From Acorus gramineus (lineage: Eukaryota; Streptophyta; Magnoliopsida; Acorales; Acoraceae), in NCBI GenBank assembly GCA_030737835.1, contig CM060852.1, positions 10,981,343 to 11,045,342 of the forward strand: 64,000 nucleotides of DNA. The letters are read 5' to 3'. The translations under genes and the position numbers were made by a program. Shown in pieces: positions 49,883-61,500 of the stretch (its first letter is position 1; each line of letters begins with the position of its first letter). Below the pieces are notes generated by a model that made no database searches, was not told where the DNA came from, and was given only the letters and a program-made list of their open reading frames with translations.

Positions 49883-50827
49883 AAGCATCTCCAACCATGC
49901 TCCACCAATGGCTCCTTCATTTGGTGGAGCATGGCATGTTTATATAGGTAAGGAGTCAAAATCACATCTTTCACTCCAATCATACTCCTTGAATGACTCC
50001 TATAATAATATTTATTAATATTATTTTTAAATTAATTATATTTAAATTTTAAAGCTACAAAAAAATAACTAAGTGATAATATTTTATTTTCTATATTGTA
50101 ATGGTCATATTTTAACTTTTTTTTTTTAACGGTCATATTTTAACTTTTTTTTTTTTAACGATCATATTTAAACGGCTATATTGTAACGGTCATACTGTAA
50201 CGACTATATTGTAACGGTTTTATTTTGATGCCCATATCTTAACAGTCATATTTTAACGGCAATATTTTAATGTTAGATTATAAACAAATTCATATCATCT
50301 TTCATTCATTCATCCCAATTCATTTATCTCTCTACATTCTCTAAATAGTATCTATGTCTCGCAACCATTTTCTCCATATGGTTCTTAAAGATGAAGAAGA
50401 TGCTGACGAGTATGGAATATTATTAGTAAATGCGGCAGTTGAAGAACAACAACAGGCTAACGAAAGGCGTAATTTACTTTAATTTTGAAACAATAAAACT
50501 TGTAGATTGAGAATGTAAAAATTGTATGAATAAGGATGGAGTTAAATAGATGAATTATTATATTCGTTGAGATATAACCGTTACAAATATACATACAAAG
50601 CAAATTTTTTTAAAAAAAATTACGTGGGATCCATCAAAATTCAAATGAAAAAAATAATGTTTTTAATTTTTTTATGTGGTGGGGGCCACTGTGGGAGCTC
50701 TTTGTCCCTCCTCCGTTTGTTGAGGCATTTTCATGGTTGGTCCAATTTGTTGATTCACGAGGAGCTCGTTGGAGTCAAATTACTTCGGCCGCTCGTCCAA
50801 ATCGTCGAAGGAGTGAAGCAGATGCTC
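49883..50827. mobile_element. Harbinger-like non-autonomous DNA transposon
   Basis: 945 bp. Ends AAGCATCTCC and, inverted, GAGCATCTGC; flanked by TAA on both sides (49880-49882 and 50828-50830), as for PIF/Harbinger. Inside is a tandem array of ACGGTCATATTTTAAC-like units with T runs (about 50095-50280) and a short frame starting MSRNHFLHMVLKDEEDADEY (50353 onward, about 42 codons), perhaps the stub of a transposon protein. No transposase. Confidence 0.6.
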
Positions 50828-50899
50828 TAAGAGGGTTATAGAGGTTATATGAATTTTTATTTAAAAAAATACATAAGACATTCAATCTTTTAAAAAATA

Positions 50900-53800
50900 T
50901 TTATAAAAAAAAGAGCATGCATGCAATGCATAACCCCACCCAAAGCAACTGGGGCCTGTTTTATGTCCCCCCAACCCACCCAAAAAGGCATCAGAAATCC
51001 AGCGGGGCCTTTCATTTGCTTGCCCACGTGGGATGTCTATTTCTATTTTGTACGAATGCATGGGGGTTTGTGGTGGGGAAGTCTCAGTCAAACGAGCCAA
51101 CCAAAACTGGTTGGCAACTTCAAGATGTGCTCTCCCCCCCCCCCCTTCCCCTCTCTCTCTCTCTAACTTCCTCTCTCTGACTGGTTATACTCTGAATAAA
51201 AAGATAAAGCAAAATAAAGAAAGGTGAGAGAATCTGAACTGTGCGAGTTCACGGGACTTTGTTTATGTGTCGCCCATGTTAAAAGTTAAATGTGAAACAG
51301 ATAGATTAATAAGGGTACAAACTACATTGGTGTGTTTTATGAAAAATGAGAAAGTGATGAAAAGATTTTAAAAATAGAGTTTTTATCAAACAGGAAAAGA
51401 AACATTTTCTTTCATATTTTGTTTTATCTTATCAATAAAGATTGATAATTTTTATTTTCTTAATAAAAGTCAATTGAAAGTGTGCGAACACACATATATA
51501 TAAATTATAAAAATTGACTAAAAAGAAAATCCATTATCTTTCATAATTTTTTTTGCCCTTTTTTTTTTTTTTAATTTTATGTAATGAATGTATATCTTAC
51601 GTTCCAATGACGGGACATCAAATAACTGAATAAGAATTAACTTAAAATCCCCCAAACCAAATTTTCTTGTATATATATGTATAATGTATTTTTGATGTAA
51701 TTTGTGTGAGGGGGCACAATATAATTAATGCATTCGAATTGTATCTATCTATATATATGTTTTTAAGACTAGTTGTTTCTTGTACCATGCATCCAGATAG
51801 AACGTAGGACTGATCCACATCAATTAAGTTTTGAATGCAATGAACCTGTGCTGTTCACTAGATTCAAAACAATCATGTCTAGATTTTGATTAACCATACA
51901 GAATTTGGTCAATGAAGACACCATCTCACATGGTTTACAGAAATTAATTAACCATAACAAAAACCATTATATATACTCATATAAATTTAAAAAATAATAA
52001 TTGGAATACTCAACGGACAGTGTCGCGTTAAGCAATGACAGGGGGGCGTCACGCACTCGTCCAAGTGACCGTCACATGCGTTACGGTCCCTCCAATGAAT
52101 ATATTGTTCATAAAAACAAAGTGGGTCACGTGTTAGTCTTCAAATCCCACAGTTTAACCCCTTGTTTAAGGCCCTAATCGAATGGATTAACAGACGTACG
52201 AAAAAAAGAGGGGGTATGTTAGACACGTGTCAGGTGGTCATTGGGTTTCGTGAGAGCGTGCATGCGGCCCGCCATGCAAGGCAGTCAAACTGGCATGACC
52301 GGATAAAAAGGGCTTCGCTCGGGTTGGAGTGCCAGTCAACAATCCCATTGACCGGGTCAATTGCTGACGTGGATTTTTATTAAAGGGTGATGATAGCTTT
52401 AAATGGGTGATGGGACCCATATATTTTATGATTTTAATTATAATATATACGTGTGAAAAAGACACTCAAAAATTTAAGTTTTACAAAAGCCACAGGGGAA
52501 CATGTTTCTATAAAAATCAGTTTTGTAATAAGTGTAACAGAATAAGGCTTCATTTGGTAATTTATTGGTCACTTTGGTAATTTAAGAGTTCTTCGTCCTC
52601 ATAATCCACTTTTAATGATCGTTTGTTGAAATAAAAAATTTGTTTGAATTTTAAAGGCTCTAAACGTTAAAAAATGATTCAACCCAATAAATTTAATAAT
52701 AAAGTTATTGAAACTTTTTGACCTTTCCTGTTGGTAATCAATATCGAGTGGTAGACTTATTTTTTGTAATGTGATGGGCACACTTGTTTTAATTTACAAT
52801 GCATGGGAAGAGTCCGGATCTTGTAATATTTGTATTCAATAATTAACTGTATAATTTTATTCATAGATTGTGTATTTTAATACTTATATTGAAATAAGTC
52901 TTGATTGGATCTGATGTGTGATTAATTTTTATTTTAAAAAAATTTATATACTCTGTTAATAGAATTTTTTTTTTTTTACCGATGTGATGTTTTTCCAGTT
53001 ATCATGTAGTTCATTAGGGCAGGTGATGGGATTAGATGTTTTCATGTACCCCATGTAACTGATTTGATGTTGCCATCAACAAAAGAGGACATCAAAGAAG
53101 ACGGTACCCTTGATTGGTGGTCCTTTTACAATAAGTACATTCATCAGGGCTTTTCACATCCCTTGCGTGTACTGTCCCAAGTGAGACACTCGGCAAATAC
53201 AAATGAAAATGTGCTTGTTTAGATTAACCAAACAATCTGTTTAAGATCACACCAAAAATTATGTCATGAATATTTTACTTGGGTGTTGCTTAAATGCGTG
53301 ACATGCTAATTTGCTAAATAATGTCTGCGGATTTAATACCTTAGCATTTTAAAACCGTCTTTATACAAATAATACGCATATTCAGATGATTTGTATGATT
53401 TAACTGGTAAAATAATGAAAATTTACATATTTTATATTTTATTTAACGAAACACTATATCCATGGACCTGTGCCACCTTTCACTTGATGGGCCAATCGAT
53501 CCCCTCAATTTTTTTTTTAAAATAAATTTGCTCAAAATTTATATCACCACATTAAATTAGTGGAATCCATTTAAAACAATTAAAAAAATTATATCAGTAT
53601 AGTTTGACCCAAAGTTTCACCCGGTAAAAAATTTACAAGGATCCTAAAATAATAATAAAACTAAAAAAATGTTACGTCAAACTCTCATTGCAGTTTACAT
53701 TGGTTTTCTTTTTTAAAAAAATTCATACACTCTTCAATTGAAGTGTATTATATTATATGAAATGAAATATTTACTGAAATGCATTAATGCATTTTTTTAA

Positions 53801-54280
53801 GTTAAAAAAATTTACGCTATAAACTATGATATAATCTTATATACGACGATAGCGCAGTTTCATAGCGTATGGAGTTATAAAACAAGTTATAAAATGGATT
53901 AAATATATCAACACTCATGAAACAATATCTTAAAATACTATTCCATTTAAAAAAAAAAATTCATGAGACAAGGGACTCGTCGATCACCTACTCATTTAAA
54001 AATTTGATTTGGATTCAGACATATAACATAAGAGTAGATTTAAAAAAAATATATAATTTTTTAATGATCTTATCTATAAATATTTCTGGAGCTGTCACTG
54101 AGACTAGACACATAATTATATATAAATGTGAATGTGTTTAATAAAACTCATGTAAAATTGTTTAGATGCACAGTTACATAAATAATTCTATGCAAACACA
54201 GAGCCGTTCGTTCAATCTTGCAAAACAATTGAAATGTCATCATTGTCATTCACACATTTTTAAATAGTCAAATCAGAAAA
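50900..54280. other. Intergenic region upstream of the U-box gene
   Basis: No gene recognised. A C12 run and CT repeats lie at 51125-51165. A GC-richer patch at 52020-52380 contains ACGTG cores (52126, 52224, 52368) and GGTCAA/GTCAA elements; it could be distal regulatory DNA, but frames there carry no family likeness. Repeat D copy 1 is listed separately. Confidence 0.5.
53790..53920. repeat. Interspersed repeat D, copy 1
   Basis: CATAGCGTATGGAGTTATAAAAC followed by GTATCAACACTCAT-like sequence also occurs at 59155-59275, and a shorter piece at about 2690-2750 (ATACTATCATAGTATCATAG). A MITE is possible; ends not defined. Confidence 0.45.
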
Positions 54281-54925
54281 AAAATAAAGGTAGGGGGAGA
54301 ATAAAAAAAACCAGATCGCACGTGCGATGCAGACGGCGAGTGGGGAGTGACAGAGTTGCATCACTGGCTATAGCCGGTCATCTTCCGGTTCCTAGTGAGT
54401 GATTTCAGCAACTGAAGCACCAAAAAGAGGGGACTGTAGGGCAAGAAGAAGAAAGAGAGACCACAGACTCTCTTTTTCTCTCTCAACCCTATCAGAAATC
54501 CTTCTCTTTTCTATTTATTTTTTGTTTCAATCAGAAATCCTTCATTTGGGTCGGATTAATTTGGTCGCTTTTTCAACTGGGTCTCTTCAAAATCTCATTT
54601 TTTCCAGTGAATCTGATTTGGGTTTTATTAAAGTGTTCCATGATTTCGACTTTTACTAGCTTTTTCTGGTAGTATTTCGATTTTGGGGCATTGGGTTATT
54701 ATTATTGTGGGTCTATGATGGTGGTGATGATGGTCTTCTTGATCCCATTTTGACTCCAAAGTAAAGGAAGACCGACCGATCTTCAGATCTCTCTCTCTTT
54801 CTGTTTCCAACCCAGATGGGGTCTCTTGTGCTTCAAATGCAGAGATTTTGAAAGGATCTCTTTGTTTTCTCTCTCCCACCCATCAAAATCTCTTCTTTTT
54901 GTTGTTCCTTCCACATATGAAAGCG

Positions 54926-56293
54926 ATGCCGATGTATCAGCCTTCATGGAGGAGGGAAGCCCTCGACAACAGCGGCGGCCAAATCTTGGACCTCGAGACC
55001 GCTGTCAAAGATGGCATCTTGCGCGGCGGAGGCGGCTTCGGAGGTGGAGGGAACGCCGGAGTCATCACCGGAGGAGGAGTTGGGGAGAAGGTGGACCTAA
55101 AGAGGATGATAGAGGAGCTCGATCTGTGCGACGACGTGCCGACGGTCTTCATCTGCCCGATCTCGCTCGAACCGATGAGGGATCCGGTGACTCTCTGCAC
55201 GGGGCAGACCTACGAGCGCCCCAACATCCTCAGATGGTTCTCGATGGGTCACAACACGTGCCCGACCACGATGCAAGAGCTCTGGGACGATGAGGTCACC
55301 CCGAATCGGACCCTCCATCACCTCATCCACACTTGGTTCTCCCAGAAGTACCTCCAGATGAAGAAGCGGTCGGAGGACGTGCAAGGCCGGGTCTTGGAGA
55401 TCTTGGACTCCCTTAAAAGGGTCAAAGGCCAAGCCAGAGTCCAGGCCCTCCGGGAGCTCAAACGGGTCGTCTCCGCTCACGCTTCTGCGAAGAAGGCGGT
55501 TGTCGACAATGGCGGGTTTGGGCTCGTCTCGTCTCTTCTCGGTCCGTTCACATCCCATGCGGTTGGGTCCGAAGTGGTCGCGATCTTGGTCAATCTCACT
55601 CTTGATGCAGATACCAAAGTCAATTTGATGCAGCCTGCGAAGGTGTCATTGGTGATTGACATGTTGAACGAGGGGACGATTGAAACGAAGGTAAATTGCA
55701 CTCGATTGATTGAAATGTTGATGGAAGGGAATGATTTTCAGTCTGAGATGGTGTCAAGCATGAGTCTTTTGGTGGGGCTGTTGAGGCTTATTAGGGATAG
55801 ACGACACCCGAATGGGGTTATAGCCGGGTTGAGCTTATTGAAGACGATTTGCTCGCACAAGCAGGTCAGGAATCTTGTTGTGAGTGTTGGGTCTGTCTCA
55901 CAATTGGTGGAGCTCTTGCCGAGCTTGAATTCGGATTGTCTGGAGTCAGCATTGCATATATTAGATGTTCTATCAACATTGCCAGAGGGAATCACTGCAC
56001 TGAAGGACTGCCCGCAAACGATACCCAATGCAGTGAAGCTACTGATGAAGGTGTCTGAGGTTTGCACGCAGTACGCGCTATCGATATTGTGGGCGGTTTG
56101 TAAGCTAGCCCCTGAAGAGTGCGCATCAGTGGCCGTGGAGAATGGGTTGGCGGCGAGGTTGCTTCTGGTGATACAGAGCGGATGCAGCCCCACATTGAAG
56201 CAGAGGGCGGCCGAGCTTTTAAAGCTCTGTAGCCTTAATTACACGACGACCATCTTCATCTCCAAGTGCAAGCTCACCCGGACGATCCAATGA
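54926..56293 (+). CDS. PUB30: U-box/ARM-repeat E3 ubiquitin ligase, PUB30/31 type
   Basis: Single-exon gene of 455 aa. The protein begins MPMYQP with LDLETAVKDGIL, a signature of the PUB30/31 group, followed by a Gly-rich linker (about 33-54), the U-box (about 72-145: VFICPISLEPMRDPV, CTGQTYER, CPTTMQELWDDE), and armadillo-type helices to the end, which closes with FISKCKLTRTIQ. The U-box recruits the E2 enzyme and the ARM part binds the substrate; Arabidopsis PUB30 and relatives have been linked to salt and other stress signalling. Start choice: an in-frame ATG three codons upstream (54917) would add MKA; MPMYQ matches the family. The gene is GC-rich at its 5' end and falls to ordinary values in the 3' half. 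The leader (about 54400-54925) is rich in CT runs. The symbol indicates the subgroup; PUB31 is possible. Confidence 0.92.
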   Translation: MPMYQPSWRREALDNSGGQILDLETAVKDGILRGGGGFGGGGNAGVITGGGVGEKVDLKRMIEELDLCDDVPTVFICPISLEPMRDPVTLCTGQTYERPNILRWFSMGHNTCPTTMQELWDDEVTPNRTLHHLIHTWFSQKYLQMKKRSEDVQGRVLEILDSLKRVKGQARVQALRELKRVVSAHASAKKAVVDNGGFGLVSSLLGPFTSHAVGSEVVAILVNLTLDADTKVNLMQPAKVSLVIDMLNEGTIETKVNCTRLIEMLMEGNDFQSEMVSSMSLLVGLLRLIRDRRHPNGVIAGLSLLKTICSHKQVRNLVVSVGSVSQLVELLPSLNSDCLESALHILDVLSTLPEGITALKDCPQTIPNAVKLLMKVSEVCTQYALSILWAVCKLAPEECASVAVENGLAARLLLVIQSGCSPTLKQRAAELLKLCSLNYTTTIFISKCKLTRTIQ

Positions 56294-56838
56294 AGGGAGG
56301 CTTTTGGTATGCATTTTTATCTCCCCATATTGATAAGGAGCAAAAAAGGAGTCAATTTGATGGCTCTAGGGCTTTGAACATGGAGGTACAGAGGCTTTGA
56401 TCGGTTTCTCTCTTGTGTATAGTCAGTAAAAACTTGTAATTCTCTTTGTTGCATTTGATTATCCATACATGAAGAAAATGTCATAACATGGAAGTTGTCC
56501 ATCTCTGGCTCTTTTGAAGTGGAATTGGATTAGACCCCTTAAATTGTTTTTTTAGGTAGGTTTATCCTTCTCCCATCAATAAATGGGTGATGATTCGATC
56601 TTCACCCGACTCATTTTTGTAACTGGATTTACCATTGATGGTCACCTCTGTTTGAGCTTGTAAATCTTTTTCTGTAATTTGAATGTGAGAAAAATTGAAT
56701 AGTAAACCTTCTTCCCTCTTGTGCTTTGCTTGATTCAATTTTGTCTTCAATTGGGTGGTCTGATTTTCTCTAATGCAATGTGTGCATTGTGAGAGTGTAA
56801 TTTTTTTTCCTATTTTTTTGGCAAGTTGAGTTAATTGA

Positions 56839-57000
56839 CATTTTCCTATCAAGACTCCACATCTTTATAAAAACTTGAATTTATGCCTTCAATGTTTTGA
56901 ATGCTTTTGGACTTTGAATCCATTTTCCTATTAAGACTCCACATCTTTAGAAAACTTGAATTTATGCCTTCAATGGTTTGAATGCTTTTGGGCTTTTTCC
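56839..57000. repeat. About 82-bp imperfect tandem duplication 3' of the U-box gene
   Basis: Units start CATTTTCCTATCAAGACTCC (56839) and CATTTTCCTATTAAGACTCC (56921), and both continue with TTATGCCTTCAATG. Non-coding. Confidence 0.8.
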
Positions 57001-57004
57001 TACT

Positions 57005-59150
57005 AAATAAATACATGTCTTCTATGAATTTGAACTGTCTATTAAGTCCTCACATGGCTTTGCTGTTCAATTGCTGTTTAAAATTCTCAACTGTTACTCT
57101 AAATTCTTTTTTTTTTTCTTTATATGGTATTTTTGGGTGTTGCTTAAACAGCATCAAATGGTCAAGATTTGGTTTAAATATCTTCAAAATCACCAATTCA
57201 AAAGTGAGTTTGTGACATTGACATGAATAAAATACAAAGACTTGAACTACCATTAATTTTAAGCTTATGAGAAGCCTAAGATGAAACTTGGATGGTCTCT
57301 CTTGTTGTTTTGCGTCTCAATTAAAGCCTGATAGAACTTTATCAGATTCCACAATGCCCTTGTCTAAGAAAAACCAATTGACCCAGTCACATTGTTTTCA
57401 TTATCAGGCATCCACACGGTGCCATGGCCCCTTGTGTCGGTCGTGGCCACGGTCACAGTTGATCATCGCTGTCCTTGCTTCCCTGTTGTCCCGATCATGA
57501 TCGGACGGCTCAACATCCAAACTGAAATAATGGGAGTTTCTACCCTACTTGTGAAGCATTTTGAATGATGAGTGGGGTGGCCCCCAATGTTTTGTAGGAC
57601 TCCCCCCCATATGGCTTTGTTCTGTTGGTGGTTGACAGACTTTTTCCTCTATTTTACCTAGATTTATCTTGAGCATATTTTTTCATATATAATATGATAT
57701 TAAAATTTCAAATGAAGCCATTATTAATTTTCATGGGGTGACCTTCATTTCCTCACTGTCAACATGGGTCAGGCAATGAATGTTTTGTCCATAGAAATAG
57801 GTTCGTCCATCTGGAAGTTTTTGTTTCAAACGTGTGATCAGGTTTTAGCAGCTGATAGGCCTTGCAATGGGAGTTAAGATACTCAGTCATTCCTGCTATC
57901 CTAATTCAAATGTGTAATAAAGTAAATACTCACATAGTATATACTCATATAATAGAGTATAATTCTATGAGAAAAAATGTAAAAAAAAATAAATATGAAT
58001 TCAACTCATTAGAGTACTTATTTTTTTACAAATATGTATGTCATTAATCAGGTATATCTTTCAAAAGAACTTTAAATTGTGTTTGAACGGTAAAAGTGAC
58101 TGTAGAAACGACCGAGTGTAACTTTTCAGCTTGCAATTTAACACACCAAGTGTGGTCCTCAGCTTTAAAGAGAGCTGGACACGGCTCAGTTTCAGGTCCT
58201 TTTTTTTTTTTTTTGTAATCAATTTGAATTTTTTTTTACAGGGGGTTTCTTGTTTAAGATGATAAGATGATACATTTGTTTGAATGGAAGATATGATATA
58301 CAAGATATCTCATGTGTTGGCTTGGCATTATCCCCACCCATACAAGTGCACTGTGGGAGTCTGTGAAATGCAGTGCTGCAGTACTACTATTTATAATTCA
58401 TGACTTAAATCATTCAAACAGTAAGTATTCTTTACCCACTCACCCACTGGGGGAGGCATATATCACTTCATAAAAAACTAAACTTCATGTAATTTCAAAA
58501 AATAGTATGCGCAACAATAGAAAATAAACCTTGGTGGGTGGGAGAATTACTATTCATGAGTAGTTCTTTAAGCTGTTTGAGAGACTTGGTCATACTCAGA
58601 TGTAGTTCTTTTATTTGGGTGTGTATCTGAGTGGGTCCTTGCTTTGCTGTAATTAATTTCCCATTGGGCTTCCTCCCTCATTTATAAAATTGAGGTAACA
58701 AGCCTACCATTATCATAAAAACAATAGAATAATAATAAGGTTGTATGTAATAATCTCATTAACGTGAGATTATACATAGAATTAATTGAAACATACATTT
58801 TATTTTATTTATAAAGATACATATTTTGTACATGAAATTTGTTTTTTAAATAAAAAAAAATACATTAAACTACAGCTGGACTCACCCCCCCCCCCCCCCC
58901 CCCAAAAAAAAAAAAAAAAAACAAAACTATATTTGGACAGTCTAGTCTGCAAAATGATCAACCTGGGCTGGGCTTTCTGTAAGTTTTATACTGAATGCCC
59001 ATTTTATTAAGCTATGCTCATGGGTGTGTCAGGCTCTTCATCGAGGCCTATTGAATATTTTGTTTGGAAAAAGATACACTCAGTCCCATTGTAGTCTCAA
59101 TTGCAGTTCATCTTATTTTATTTTTTTTTCATGGTGAAAAAATGAAAACA
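57005..59150. other. Intergenic region, nothing coding recognised
   Basis: AT-rich with short low-complexity stretches. A homopolymer pair, C18 followed by A18 (about 58885-58921), is an unusual simple repeat. No gene, RNA or element with ends was defined. Confidence 0.5.
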
Positions 59151-59154
59151 AAAT

Positions 59155-59275
59155 TGAGTTATATATTATGATAGAACCTCATATACTACGATAGTATAGT
59201 ATATACTATGTTATCATAGCGTATGGGGCTGTAAAACGGGCTGCAAAATAAACTGCGTGTATCAACACTCATTTT
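59155..59275. repeat. Interspersed repeat D, copy 2
   Basis: CATAGCGTATGGGGCTGTAAAAC and GTATCAACACTCATTTTG match the repeat at 53790-53920. Confidence 0.45.
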
Positions 59276-59374
59276 GTTTTGTTGGTCATTGTAATGTATC
59301 GTGAAACAGATAAAAAGATTTAACAAGAATTGTGATCTTACAAACTTCTTGAATCCATAAAGAAGAAAATCTAA

Positions 59375-59640
59375 AAAAGAGAAAATTTGAAATATTATTA
59401 ATGAAAAACTCTAAACCTTAGGTTGTAAGCATGCTATTTATACTAAATAACAGAAAGATAAAAAAATTAATAAAAATAGTAAAAATCAAAGTTAGTTGTA
59501 ATTGAATCTATGGGTTTTAAATGATCATAAGAATTAATAGATATCAATTCACATATATTATGAGAGAGATATCACAGATCTAAAATTTATTAAAAGAAGT
59601 AAGAACACTAATTTAAAGGCTTAAAAATAAATAAATTTTT
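59375..59640. repeat. Interspersed repeat C, copy 3
   Basis: See copy 2 at 31860-32115; same order of blocks, same orientation. Confidence 0.5.
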
Positions 59641-60091
59641 AAAAACCAAATATCGTTAATTATATGACAAATAATAGAGAAGATCTCATTGATATATTTT
59701 TTCATATAAAATTTCATACGATTTCGATATCGTAACCCTACTCAATCAGTTCTAAATAAATTATCAAACCCTACTTTAATTATAAAACCCTACTATAATC
59801 ACTTGCCATGAACTCATATTGTATTATATAAACATGATCTGTTAAGCCTGTTTTCCTCAATCAGTGAAGTTTGTATTGTTTAGACTCCACTACTCAATCA
59901 GTTTAGAAGAGTCATATAATTTTTATATTATTTAGGTGCTGTTTGGTTGCACTAATAATTTCTTTTGCGACCGTTAAATCACTGCGATTATCAATTTCTG
60001 ACCGTTCGATATTTCAGGAATTCTAGGAACGGCTGTGATGTTCCATCTCACCAAAAGGAATAAAATAATACGTCAGCAAACGCAGACCTAA

Positions 60092-60132
60092 TGACGTCAG
60101 TCGGAGACTTATTTTTGAAAAACTCGCACGTG
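60092..60132. promoter_or_regulatory. bZIP-type sites: TGACGTCA palindrome and CACGTG G-box
   Basis: A perfect TGACGTCA (60092-60099) and a CACGTG (60127-60132) lie about 600 bp upstream of the small gene. Plant bZIP/bHLH factors bind such cores. A small transposon now separates them from the core promoter, so their effect is uncertain. Confidence 0.35.
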
Positions 60133-60234
60133 GTGTTCATGTCTGCAACCCCCAACAGCCACCGCCGCCTAGACTCTACGGTTTCAAAGTCGTTGGTCGT
60201 TAAGTCATTATTATTAAAAAGAATATCACATTAA

Positions 60235-60569
60235 TCCCCTCTTAATTAAATTTTATCAAAGAATATATCAACATTAATTCTCATACATGAATAAAGCACA
60301 GATAAAAATTAAAAAAAAAAATAAAAAAATAAAATTTGATAAATGATTTATAAAAGATGATGACAAATGATTCAACAGTGGATCCACATATTCTTTGGAT
60401 GGAACTACTTAGGATAACTTTAATTTCAAAGGTGGGTTGGAATCCATATACCACTTTATACAAGTTTATTCTGATATACTTTATCAGAAGTTATCCGTGA
60501 TTTTCAAACACCTTTTATCCCTTATTCAAGGTTATCCAAAAACTTATTCCCAAAACAAACGGTGGCTTA
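60235..60569 (-). mobile_element. MITE, family A copy 3, in the promoter region of the small gene
   Basis: Reverse orientation. The end reads GCCACCGTTTGTTTTGGG on the minus strand next to TTA; the body carries ATAAAGTGGTATATGGATTC and a GTTATCC-rich part as in copy 2. It ends about 140 bp upstream of the ATG at 60710. The 5' limit on the plus strand is approximate. Confidence 0.6.
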
Positions 60570-60659
60570 GAGACTGACTTACGAGTTATCACATTCTACG
60601 TGATAATTGGGCAAGTAAATCAATCTATACGTCATGTTTGTCACATAGAGAGGATTCGA

Positions 60660-60675
60660 GTCTCTATATATACTC
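60660..60675 (+). promoter_or_regulatory. TATA box of the small gene
   Basis: TCTATATATACT at about 60662-60673, roughly 40-45 bp before the ATG at 60710. If it is used, the leader is very short. Confidence 0.45.
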
Positions 60676-60709
60676 AGAATGTAAACTTGAAACAGCAGTT
60701 GCAACAACA

Positions 60710-61027
60710 ATGGATTCTTCTTCTCTTCTATATGTGATGAGTGAGAGAATCCAAGAGAAGATGAGATCATCATCATCATCAATCACGGCCGTCCAGTCCC
60801 TTCACTCTGTATGTAAGCCCCCATCCAAGCCGTCCAAAAGACCGGACCCCTTCCCGCCAGAAGTCTACAAGGTCGCCGCCTGGTCCAGAGGCTCACCGGC
60901 GCGCCTGAGTGGCCGCCTCAACGACATGGCGACTCCGCTGGTCGAATTCTTCTCCCGGATGAACCCGGTTTCAGCTCCCCCTCCTTGTAGCTCTGACCAC
61001 GTGGCGCCGCCGGTCCCGGCTCTTTGA
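60710..61027 (+). CDS. Small intronless gene, unknown function (105 aa)
   Basis: ATG at 60710, stop at 61025-61027. GC-rich within AT-rich flanks, with a TATA-like sequence about 45 bp upstream, which supports a real gene. The protein has a Ser-rich start (MSERIQEKMRSSSSS), then SVCKPPSKPSKRPDPFPPEV and KVAAWSRGSPARLSGRLNDM, and a Pro-rich end. No signal peptide, membrane segment or catalytic motif is visible. I do not recognise the family. An upstream in-frame region back to 60638 has no better ATG. It converges on the EngB-like gene, whose stop is about 470 bp away. Confidence 0.6.
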   Translation: MDSSSLLYVMSERIQEKMRSSSSSITAVQSLHSVCKPPSKPSKRPDPFPPEVYKVAAWSRGSPARLSGRLNDMATPLVEFFSRMNPVSAPPPCSSDHVAPPVPAL

Positions 61028-61500
61028 TGGGTCGATAACGGGAGATCGACTTCCGCGTGGTCTGTGTCCTTCAGGGGTCTCTTTGTACCCCTCCAAATCT
61101 TTGGTTCAAAAAAACAGGTGATTGATGATACATGTATTTTACATTTTTATAAAAGTACATATCTCATCGAGACATATGATGTAATATTTTGGGCTGTAAA
61201 AATAGAATGACTGAATGTAATATTTTCCATGAAAAAAAAAGTTCAACTAACTTCATTGATGATTGTAAATTCTTGGCTTCAAAATAATTTCTTCATTTCT
61301 CTCGCACTATTTCACCAACATCAGATAAACAGAATTAAAATGAAGGGACCAACCAAAGATACTGACAAATGCATAGTCACCCACATATCCATATATTCTT
61401 GATGTACAAAAAGAGAGAGAGTATTGATTCTGACCTCCCCTGGGTGTGTTGGATCCAGAGATTTGATTTTCATGACTCAACTGAATGGAAGGTTTGTATA

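Noticed and set aside
50917-51227. Three overlapping plus frames of 64-87 codons
   Set aside because: They end in C and CT runs, start in different frames and show no family likeness.
52162-52383. 73-codon frame in a GC-richer patch
   Set aside because: No homology recognised and no promoter or splice setting; more likely regulatory or random.
55097-55558. 153-codon minus-strand frame and other antisense frames over the U-box gene
   Set aside because: Shadows of a GC-rich coding exon; the plus-strand protein matches a known family end to end.
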